From positions 1-18,802 of the forward strand of contig CALGCG010000122.1 in NCBI GenBank assembly GCA_937884485.1: DNA of 18,802 bases, read 5' to 3'. Source of the stretch: an uncultured Bacteroidales bacterium. Its GTDB lineage: Bacteria > Bacteroidota > Bacteroidia > Bacteroidales > P3. Below, piece after piece: positions 7,107 to 13,444 of this stretch. Positions within the stretch are counted from its first letter, which is position 1; the number at the start of each line of letters is the position of its first letter. The notes below the pieces were generated by a model, which was not told where the DNA came from, searched no databases, and saw nothing but the letters and a program-made list of their open reading frames with translations. The translations under genes were made by a program, and so were the position numbers.

Positions 7107-9332
7107 ATGAAAAAGGCACTGCTTCTCCCCCTCTTGCTGCTCCCCATGCTGACCTGGGCACAGACCGCCGACACCGTCAGCCAGGCCAAACTGGACAGTA
7201 TCGACGCCAAGATGCAGCTCATGAAGCTGAAGGAAATCAGCATTTCCGCCCCCAAGCCTGTCTACAGCATGACCGGCGAGGTGGTCAACTATAACGTAGA
7301 GAACGACGAGACGGTGGCTGGCCTCACCGCCTGGGATGCTATCCGCAACGCACACTCCGTGCAGATCGACCTGGAGGGGAACCTCTCCATGCGCGGCTCC
7401 GACCATGTCGACGTGTGGCTCAACGGCCGTCCCACCGGCATGAACGGCCCCACGCTGAAAGCCTTTTTCGAGAGCATGCCCGCCGAGGCGCTGACCCGCG
7501 TGGAGGTCATCAAGAACCCCTCGGCCAAATACATGGTGGCCGAAGGACACCACATACTTAACATCGTCACCTCGGCCCGCCTGCGCACCTCGCAGCTTCT
7601 CATCCTGGGCCTCAGCGGCAACACGCGCCCCTACTACTCTCCGTGGTTCAGCTATGTGCGCAACACCGACCGCCTGAAGTTCTCCTTCCACCTGGCCGGC
7701 AGCCGCAGCCATTTCATCAACGACGGCCAAGGAGGCTACACCCTCACCTCCGGCGACGACACCACCAGCCAACGCACCTACCGCAGCCACTCCGACGGGT
7801 CGAGCTATTTCGGGAATAACAACATCCACATCGACTACAAGATCGACTCCCTCACCGACTTCAGCCTCATGTCGTGGAACATGCTGCAGGGCCGCTACAA
7901 CGACCACCTCGGCTACCGCTACGAGCAGTGGGACTACCTGCCTGACACCGCCCACTACCGCTACCTCGACACCTCCGACAGCCGAAACTACAGCGTCAAC
8001 GGCTTCACCAATTTCGACATCAAGCGTCGCCTGCCCGGCCGCAAGGGGCACAACATCTCTTTCGGCGGCACGTGGAACTATCTGTTCAGCGCCCATCACA
8101 ACGAGAGCCAACGCCTCATCTCCCTGGCCGAAGGCAACCCCGCAGCCCTCCTCCTCGAGCCCTACGACCGCACCAACGACAACCACTACAACCGCAACAC
8201 CGTCGACCTCTCGCTGCGTTACAACCGACCCCTCGGTCCCCACGACGAGCTCTCCATCCGCCTCGGCGGCCGCCCCTACGGAAACAGCCACCGCGACCGC
8301 AACATTCGCCTCGCAACCCCCGGTGCGGGGACGCACCCCGACACGTTGCGCAACTACGTGAGCGACTACCACACCCGAAGCCTCTATGCCAGCCTCTCGT
8401 TGCGCCACGAGTGGGAACGCACCACCCTGGGCGCCGACCTCCATGCCTCGCACGACTGGCTCCGCATCGTGGGCCGCGGTCTCTTCCCCGACGACACCCT
8501 CTTCCGCTTCGTCGCCCTCGAACCCTCCTTCTCGCTCACCCACCGCACCGCGTCCATGCACTACTTCCGCTTCAACTATTCCTACTCGCTCTCCACCCCC
8601 TCGGGTGGCGACCTCACCGTGAGCCGCATTTATGGTGACGACTCCTACTCCGTCGGCAACCGCCATCTCGGCAACGCCGCCACCCACAAGGCCTCGCTCT
8701 CCTGGAACCGCTATTTCGAGAAAATCGGCAACGTCAGCATCGAAGCCTACGCCAATAGCACCTCGGGCGGTATCGAGAGCATCACCGCCTCGACACCCGC
8801 GGCCGACCCCTTCCTGGGACGCGTCATCACCTACTCCATGCCCTTCAACATCGCCTCCTCCTACAAGACGGGCGCCGACGCCAACATCACCTACCGCCCC
8901 GCCGCCTGGGCCAGCCTGAGCCTCAACGCCAGCCTCTTCCAGCAAGGCTATCGCGTCGAGGGCGAACCCTGGCAGGAACGTTTTTCGTGGACGCTCTATG
9001 CGCGCCTCTGGGCCAAGGTGGCCAAGCTGGTCAACCTCGACGCCAACGTCAACTACGGCACGCCCACCCTCGGCCTCTACTACGAACAGCAGTACGCCCT
9101 CACCGTCGACCTCGGCGCCTCGGCCACCTTCTTCGACGGCCGCCTGGCCGTGCGCCTCAGCGTCAGCGACCTCTTCGACGCCAACCGCTACCAGAGCTGG
9201 GACTCCGCTCCCACCTACGCCGCCTACACCACGCGCCACTACTCCTCCCGCTACCTCACCTTCGGCCTCTCCTGGCGTTTCGGCAAGCTCGACCTCGAAT
9301 GGCAGGCCCACGGCGGCGCTGCAGGCCAGTGA
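7107..9332 (+). CDS. Outer-membrane beta-barrel protein with TonB-receptor-like plug
   Basis: A 741-residue exported protein. A signal peptide (MKKALLLPLLLLPMLTWAQ) is followed by a plug domain containing GNLSMRGSDHVDVWLNGRP and MPAEALTRVEVIKNPSAKY (about 95-150). The rest is a long series of alternating amphipathic strands with many aromatic and Tyr/Arg/Asp-rich turns, ending in LTFGLSWRFGKLDLEW. This matches the TonB-dependent receptor-like barrels of Bacteroidetes (OMP_b-brl family). The usual N-terminal carboxypeptidase-regulatory-like domain is missing and no convincing TonB box is visible, so active transport is uncertain. The ATG at 7107 is chosen; an upstream TTG at 7083 would delay the signal peptide and overlap the previous gene. 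It is the last gene of the ECF operon. Confidence 0.88.
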   Translation: MKKALLLPLLLLPMLTWAQTADTVSQAKLDSIDAKMQLMKLKEISISAPKPVYSMTGEVVNYNVENDETVAGLTAWDAIRNAHSVQIDLEGNLSMRGSDHVDVWLNGRPTGMNGPTLKAFFESMPAEALTRVEVIKNPSAKYMVAEGHHILNIVTSARLRTSQLLILGLSGNTRPYYSPWFSYVRNTDRLKFSFHLAGSRSHFINDGQGGYTLTSGDDTTSQRTYRSHSDGSSYFGNNNIHIDYKIDSLTDFSLMSWNMLQGRYNDHLGYRYEQWDYLPDTAHYRYLDTSDSRNYSVNGFTNFDIKRRLPGRKGHNISFGGTWNYLFSAHHNESQRLISLAEGNPAALLLEPYDRTNDNHYNRNTVDLSLRYNRPLGPHDELSIRLGGRPYGNSHRDRNIRLATPGAGTHPDTLRNYVSDYHTRSLYASLSLRHEWERTTLGADLHASHDWLRIVGRGLFPDDTLFRFVALEPSFSLTHRTASMHYFRFNYSYSLSTPSGGDLTVSRIYGDDSYSVGNRHLGNAATHKASLSWNRYFEKIGNVSIEAYANSTSGGIESITASTPAADPFLGRVITYSMPFNIASSYKTGADANITYRPAAWASLSLNASLFQQGYRVEGEPWQERFSWTLYARLWAKVAKLVNLDANVNYGTPTLGLYYEQQYALTVDLGASATFFDGRLAVRLSVSDLFDANRYQSWDSAPTYAAYTTRHYSSRYLTFGLSWRFGKLDLEWQAHGGAAGQ

Positions 9333-9418
9333 CCACCCACCCCCTCGCGATGGCACACTGCACCCTCCCCGGCAGAAACGGAAAAACGACAAAATGCCAA
9401 ATTTACCCCACATGTAAG

Positions 9419-9444
9419 TGGACCGCCGGCGTCCCGCCGGCAAC
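9419..9444 (+). repeat. Half copy of the REP-like element
   Basis: These 26 bases match the left half of the element in the PNGase F gene (4415-4440) at 24 positions, including the unit GCCGGC-GTCCC-GCCGGC (9425-9441). The right half (GCCGGCAAGATGCCGGC) is absent. It lies 87 bases after the barrel stop codon. Confidence 0.75.
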
Positions 9445-9493
9445 CTATACACATAAAACCTTGTGAACAACAGCGGTAGGCCATGTACGATGC

Positions 9494-9564
9494 CCCTGCC
9501 AACGCCCTACCAAGTCCCTATCAACACCCTACCAACTCCCACCATGGTGGGAGTTGGTAGGGTG
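9494..9564 (+). repeat. 11-bp tandem repeat array ending in a 40-bp perfect palindrome
   Basis: Four head-to-tail 11-bp units (9494-9504, 9505-9515, 9516-9526, 9527-9537; consensus CCCTACCAACn) are followed by CCCACC. The last unit is also the left arm of a perfect palindrome, 9525-9544 against 9545-9564, with no spacer. As RNA it would make a very strong hairpin, but no T-run follows. The same array recurs at 18619-18668. Confidence 0.85.
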
Positions 9565-9667
9565 AAGAATGGGTCTTCGCAGGGGGAAAAATGCCAAATG
9601 GTGCCTTCTGTCCCTCCGACGGAATGCTGGGCTTTTTGGCGAGGGTTTCTTGCCTTAAATAGATAAA

Positions 9668-9712
9668 TTTTTCGCGAAAAACTGAATAAATTCGATATAT
9701 ATGTATCGAATT
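9668..9712. promoter_or_regulatory. AT-rich dyads upstream of the hydrogenase-operon promoter
   Basis: Two inverted repeats lie close together: a 14-bp palindrome TTTTTCGCGAAAAA (9668-9681) and AATTCGATA-N6-TATCGAATT (9689-9712). They are 56-100 bases upstream of the -33 box at 9768, in a markedly AT-rich island. They could be operators for a dimeric regulator or a small hairpin; no specific regulator is recognised. Confidence 0.4.
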
Positions 9713-9767
9713 GTGAAAATTTTTCTTCCTGTAAATCTGGCTCTTATGTTGTTTTGAGAAAGATTTA

Positions 9768-9798
9768 TTTGGCGGAATGATTTTATTTTGTACTTTTG
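9768..9798 (+). promoter_or_regulatory. Promoter for the leader RNA / hydrogenase operon
   Basis: A TTTG -33 box (9768-9771) and a TACTTTTG -7 box (9791-9798) are separated by 19 bases, a close match to the Bacteroidetes consensus. The start of transcription should be near 9804, leaving about 345 bases before the first codon at 10150. It therefore drives either a separate small RNA or a long leader. Confidence 0.7.
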
Positions 9799-9803
9799 CG
9801 TCG

Positions 9804-9955
9804 TCAAAAAAAAAGAAAAAAGAGTGCTTTGAAAAGGAAATTGAGTAAAGACAACGTTTAAGGATTAATAGAATATTTGACGGGCAGCGATCAAAAAAAA
9901 ACGGTAAACGTTCGATCAAAGTGTTTCTTCATCATGTTTCGCTGCCTTTTTTTTT
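9804..9955 (+). ncRNA. Candidate small RNA or attenuated leader
   Basis: A transcript from the promoter at 9768-9798 would end at the hairpin plus nine T at 9947-9955, giving about 150 nt. No open reading frame of note is present. The 8-nt direct repeat CGATCAAA (9888-9895 and 9913-9920) and TTTGA (9876-9880) allow alternative pairings that would disrupt the closing stem, as in attenuators. I do not recognise a known RNA class. The existence of the RNA is inferred from promoter plus terminator. Confidence 0.4.
9883..9955 (+). terminator. Terminator-like stem with nine T
   Basis: GGCAGCGA (9883-9890) pairs perfectly with TCGCTGCC (9939-9946), immediately followed by nine T (9947-9955). The 48-nt interior contains a small hairpin (AACG 9900-9903 with CGTT 9909-9912). 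The large interior makes it less typical than the rRNA terminator. It lies about 195 bases before the hydrogenase operon. Confidence 0.5.
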
Positions 9956-9985
9956 GAAGAAAAAACACCAAAGTGCCATTGCTTC

Positions 9986-10085
9986 CCTGATTATTGCCAC
10001 GGAAAAAGAACTCCCTGCCGCCCCGGCGGCACACTTCCACATCGACTCACACGCTTCACTGTCTCATTCTTCCGTGGCAATCAGG
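9986..10085 (+). other. Long imperfect stem in the hydrogenase-operon leader
   Basis: CCTGAT (9986-9991) and TGCCACGGAA (9995-10004), separated by a 3-nt bulge, pair with TTCCGTGGCAATCAGG (10070-10085), giving 16 pairs. Inside is a 6-bp GC hairpin with a 4-nt loop (10016-10031). It ends 64 bases before the first codon of the operon, so it is either a 5' UTR element or a separate structured RNA. No known riboswitch is recognised. Confidence 0.5.
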
Positions 10086-10149
10086 ACCATGGCGCCGTTT
10101 TTTACGTTTCTTGACAGGTAACAAAACGAGATATAAAACATAAACAGAG

Positions 10150-10452
10150 ATGACTGCTATTAAAGTATGTGTCGGCAGCTCCTGCCATCTGAAAGGAAGC
10201 TATGCCGTGATAGAAGAAATGAAGCGTGTACTGAAAAAGTATGACGTAGAAGACCTTGTGGATCTTCAGGCGAGTTTCTGCCTGGGCCATTGCGCCAAGG
10301 GCGTCACCGTCGACTGCGACGGTGTGCAGCCTGCCGCCGGCGGTCCCCAGGTGGAACGCACGGAGAATGGTTTCATTATGCACAGCGTGAATGCCGAGAA
10401 TGTCGAACAGCTCTTCGCCACGGAGGTGTACCCCTCGTTGAAACTCAATTAA
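10150..10452 (+). CDS. Thioredoxin-like [2Fe-2S] ferredoxin
   Basis: A 100-residue cytoplasmic protein with the NuoE/HydC-like thioredoxin-fold ferredoxin pattern: VCVGSSCHLKGS (C7, C12) and ASFCLGHCAKG (C44, C48), the C-x4-C...C-x3-C ligand set for one [2Fe-2S] cluster. It is the length of a single domain, without the helical N-terminal part of NuoE. In [FeFe]-hydrogenase operons this family passes electrons to or from hydrogenase subunits. It is the first gene of the hydrogenase operon; 56 bases containing a hairpin separate it from the HydS-like gene. Partner choice (sensor or catalytic hydrogenase) is not shown by sequence. Confidence 0.92.
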   Translation: MTAIKVCVGSSCHLKGSYAVIEEMKRVLKKYDVEDLVDLQASFCLGHCAKGVTVDCDGVQPAAGGPQVERTENGFIMHSVNAENVEQLFATEVYPSLKLN

Positions 10453-10467
10453 AAAGAACAACTTTTC

Positions 10468-10484
10468 GCAGGCTGGCAGCCTGC
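10468..10484 (+). repeat. Small hairpin between the first two operon genes
   Basis: GCAGGCT (10468-10474) pairs with AGCCTGC (10478-10484) around a GGC loop, 15 bases after the ferredoxin stop. There is no T-run, so it is not an obvious terminator. It may be a REP-like unit or an mRNA stability element that sets the ratio of the first product to the rest. Confidence 0.5.
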
Positions 10485-10508
10485 ATCCCAAATCCTAAGA
10501 CAAGAACT

Positions 10509-12260
10509 ATGGCTAACTATATCGAATCTCGCATTGTCCAATGCAAGGATTGCTACCGCTGCCTTCGCGAGTGTCCTGTGAAGGCCATCGAAATCAAAGG
10601 ACATCATGCCAGCGTCATCGAGGAGCACTGCATCCTCTGTGGCCACTGCACCCTGGCCTGCCCGCAGGAGGCCAAGGTGGCGGTGAGCGGGCTGGACAAG
10701 GTGCGCGCTCTGCTGCGTGAGGGTCATGTGGCCGCCTCGGTGGCGCCGTCGTTTGTGAGCAGTCTGGGGGTCGACGACTTCCAGATGGTGCGCATAGCGA
10801 TGGCCAAGCTGGGCTTCTCGGTGGTCGAGGAGACCGCCCTGGGCGCCCAGGCCGTGGTGGAGGAATACAAGCGTGTGCTTGCCAAGGGCGAGATGCGCAA
10901 CTTCATCACCTCCGCCTGCCCTGCCGCCTGCCGCCTCATCCAGATGTACTACCCCAAGGCGTTGCCCTACCTGGCGCCCGTCGACTCCCCCATGACGGCC
11001 CACGCCAAGATGCTGCGCAAGAACGACCCCTCGCTGAAGGTGGTCTTCGTGGGCCCCTGCCTGGCCAAGAAGCGCGAGGCCGACGAGCACGGCATCGACG
11101 GGGTGCTGACCTTCGACGAACTGCTTTCGCTCTTCGAGGAGAACAATATCGACCTCGGCTCCATCAACCGCCTGGCCATTGCCGGCGAAGGCGGCGGCGT
11201 GAACCTGGCCAAGGCCTTCCCCGTCACGCGCGGCATCATCCGCTCCTTCGACGCCTTGCCCGAGGGCTATACCTATATGTCCGTGGACGGCATCGACCGC
11301 CTGACCAACGTGTTGGAAAACATCGATAGCCTCGACCATGTCTTCATCGAGATGAACACCTGCCCCGGCGGCTGCATCAACGGACCCAAGTCCATCGCCC
11401 GTCCCGGCGGCATGATGAAGGCCGAGGCCGACATCGACGCCTATGTGGCCCACGACAAGGCCACGCATCCCATGCGCCCCGCCCCCGACGCGGGCGTGAG
11501 CCTGGCCTACGCCCATCCGCGCCTGCGGGCCAAGAGCCGTCCCGCTTCGGAGCAGGAGATAGAGGAAGTGCTCCACCGCACGGGCAAGTACGCCAAGGAG
11601 GACGAGCTCAACTGCGGCGCCTGTGGCTACAGCAGCTGCCGCGAGAAGGCCTGGGCCGTGGTCAACGGATACGCCGACATCGACATCTGCCTGCCCTATA
11701 TGCGCAAGCGCGCCGAAAGTCTGGCCGTGGACATTGTGCGCAACTCGCCCGAAGGCGTCATTATCGTCGACGGCGACATGAACATCGTGGACTGCAATGC
11801 CACCGCCATGAAGCTGCTCGGCATGGCCGGCCGTCCGGAGGACAATGTGGGCCGCGCCGTGGCGCAGTACTTCCCCCCGCTGGAGTTCTACAACGCCTAC
11901 AACCAGCACCGCCGCACCGAGAACCGCTGTCTGCACATCAGTTCCACCGACCGCTACATTTCGCTGACCGTCAGCTGGCTCGGCGAGCAGGGGCTGCTCT
12001 TCGGCCTGATGAAGGACATCAGCGACGAGGTGAACTACGACAAGAAGCTCGACAAGGTGAAGATGGACACCATCAGCACCACCGACGAGCTCATCATGAA
12101 ACAGATGCGTGTGGCTCAGGAGATCGCCTCGCTCCTCGGCGAGACCACGGCCGAGACCAAGGTGGCCCTGCTCAAGCTGAAGAAGACCCTTACCGATGGC
12201 AAGATGGACATAAACGAGGACGGCCGCCCCACCGACTGGAAGACGGCCAGAAAAGTGTGA
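10509..12260 (+). CDS. HydS-like sensory [FeFe]-hydrogenase with PAS domain
   Basis: A 583-residue cytoplasmic protein. Domains in order: two [4Fe-4S] ferredoxin motifs (C12/15/18/22 and C41/44/47/51); an H-cluster domain (about 65-325) with TSACP (C137), VGPCLAKK (C184) and EMNTCPGGC (C285, C289), i.e. all four ligand cysteines; a further Fe-S motif C369-x2-C-x4-C-x16-C394; a PAS domain (about 405-505); and a C-terminal helical tail. Catalytic hydrogenases have TSCCP; here the first, proton-relay Cys is Ala136, as I recall for Thermotoga HydS (group C). The architecture fits an H2/redox sensor rather than an enzyme. It has no kinase or other output domain; the phosphatase gene follows after 12 bases. 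The ATG at 10509 is chosen because the upstream in-frame extension overlaps the ferredoxin gene in another frame. Confidence 0.9.
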   Translation: MANYIESRIVQCKDCYRCLRECPVKAIEIKGHHASVIEEHCILCGHCTLACPQEAKVAVSGLDKVRALLREGHVAASVAPSFVSSLGVDDFQMVRIAMAKLGFSVVEETALGAQAVVEEYKRVLAKGEMRNFITSACPAACRLIQMYYPKALPYLAPVDSPMTAHAKMLRKNDPSLKVVFVGPCLAKKREADEHGIDGVLTFDELLSLFEENNIDLGSINRLAIAGEGGGVNLAKAFPVTRGIIRSFDALPEGYTYMSVDGIDRLTNVLENIDSLDHVFIEMNTCPGGCINGPKSIARPGGMMKAEADIDAYVAHDKATHPMRPAPDAGVSLAYAHPRLRAKSRPASEQEIEEVLHRTGKYAKEDELNCGACGYSSCREKAWAVVNGYADIDICLPYMRKRAESLAVDIVRNSPEGVIIVDGDMNIVDCNATAMKLLGMAGRPEDNVGRAVAQYFPPLEFYNAYNQHRRTENRCLHISSTDRYISLTVSWLGEQGLLFGLMKDISDEVNYDKKLDKVKMDTISTTDELIMKQMRVAQEIASLLGETTAETKVALLKLKKTLTDGKMDINEDGRPTDWKTARKV

Positions 12261-12272
12261 GGGGAGTGAACG

Positions 12273-13436
12273 ATGAAAGAACTGTGTATTGAATACGGAT
12301 ACACCTCGCTGAACCACTATGGCGAGGAACTCTGCGGCGACAACGTGGAAATGTGCGTCGCCGACGGCTGGACCACCGTGGTGCTGGCCGACGGCCTGGG
12401 CAGTGGCGTCAAAGCCAACATCCTCTCCACCCTGACGAGCAAGATTCTCTGCACCATGGTTGCCGGCGGTGCCGACATGGAGGACTGCGTCGAGACCATC
12501 ATCCAGACCCTCCCGGTCTGCAAGGAACGCGGCGTGGCCTACAGCACCTTCTCGGTCATCCACGTGGACAACCAGGGTAGGGGACACCTCTTCGAATTCG
12601 ACAACCCCGAGGCCATCTGGTACCATCGCGGCCACACCTGCGACTTCCCCCGCGAGGAGATGAGCATCTGCGGCAAGCAGGTGTTCCACACGCCGCTGGA
12701 GCTGGAGGCGGGCGACATGGTTTTCGTCATGAGCGACGGCACCATTCATGCCGGCATCGGCCAGATGCTCAACTTCGGATGGCAGCGCAAGGAGATTATG
12801 GAGCACCTCGACACCAATATCGACGCCCACATGTCGGCCCGCGCCGCCGCCTGCCTGCTGGCGTCGGCCTGCAACGACCTCTACCTTGATCGCCCGGGCG
12901 ACGACACCACCGTGGCCGCCATCCGCGTGCGTCCGCGCATGGAGGTGCACATCATGGTCGGCCCGCCGGTCGACAAGGAGAAGGACGAGGTCTATGTGAA
13001 GCGTTTCCTCGAGGGTGCCGACAAGCGCATTGTCTGTGGCGGCACCACCAGCCAGGTCGTGGCACGCTGCATGGGACACCAGCTGAAGACCAGCTTCGAT
13101 TTCCCCGACAAGGAGGTGCCGCCCATCGGCTTTATCGATGGCATCGACCTCGTCACCGAAGGCGTCATCACCCTGCGCCGTCTGCTGGCCCTCTCGGAGA
13201 AGTATGTCTCCGTCAAGGACCTCACGCCAAAGACCTACGTCAAGAAAGACGGCGGTTCGCTGTTGGCCAACATCATATTCGAAGAGTCGACGCATGTTGT
13301 CTTCTTTGTCGGCCAGAACGTCAATGCCGCCCACCAGGGGTTGGATATAGACATTACCATGAAGCTCAAGCTCGTCGAACGTCTTGCCGACAACTTGCGC
13401 CGTATGGGCAAAGAAGTTGTTGTGAACTACGATTAA
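12273..13436 (+). CDS. SpoIIE-type PP2C serine/threonine phosphatase
   Basis: A 387-residue cytoplasmic protein. Residues 1 to about 220 form a SpoIIE/PP2C domain with the metal-binding acids in GDN (22-24), LADGLGSG (38-45), MSDGTIH (153-159) and PGDDTT (208-213). PP2C enzymes remove phosphate from Ser/Thr, usually on anti-sigma-factor antagonists. The remaining 160 residues (RIVCGGTTSQVVARCMG, PPIGFIDGIDLVTEGVITL) are not PP2C and I do not recognise a named domain; similar extensions seem to accompany hydrogenase-linked SpoIIE proteins. It lies between the sensor and the catalytic hydrogenase (gaps of 12 and 8 bases), so it is the probable output of the sensor. No kinase or STAS partner is in the window, so the target is unknown. 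Confidence 0.9.
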   Translation: MKELCIEYGYTSLNHYGEELCGDNVEMCVADGWTTVVLADGLGSGVKANILSTLTSKILCTMVAGGADMEDCVETIIQTLPVCKERGVAYSTFSVIHVDNQGRGHLFEFDNPEAIWYHRGHTCDFPREEMSICGKQVFHTPLELEAGDMVFVMSDGTIHAGIGQMLNFGWQRKEIMEHLDTNIDAHMSARAAACLLASACNDLYLDRPGDDTTVAAIRVRPRMEVHIMVGPPVDKEKDEVYVKRFLEGADKRIVCGGTTSQVVARCMGHQLKTSFDFPDKEVPPIGFIDGIDLVTEGVITLRRLLALSEKYVSVKDLTPKTYVKKDGGSLLANIIFEESTHVVFFVGQNVNAAHQGLDIDITMKLKLVERLADNLRRMGKEVVVNYD

Positions 13437-13444
13437 AAAAGACT

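Noticed and set aside
7074..9470. Minus-strand open frame of 798 codons opposite the outer-membrane barrel
   Set aside because: Repetitive Gly/Val/Glu-rich translation with no domain, and fully antisense to a gene with signal peptide, plug and barrel.
9494..9564. CRISPR array
   Set aside because: The repeats are 11 bp and contiguous without spacers, and no cas genes are present.
9711..9727. Rex-type operator near the hydrogenase promoter
   Set aside because: Only the left half TTGTGAA is present; the right half TTCACAA is missing.
10449..13334. Minus-strand open frame of 961 codons across the hydrogenase operon
   Set aside because: It is antisense to clearly recognisable hydrogenase and phosphatase genes, its translation is low-complexity (rich in Val, Gly, Ala, His, Asp) and matches no family. 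It is a shadow caused by GC-rich codon use.
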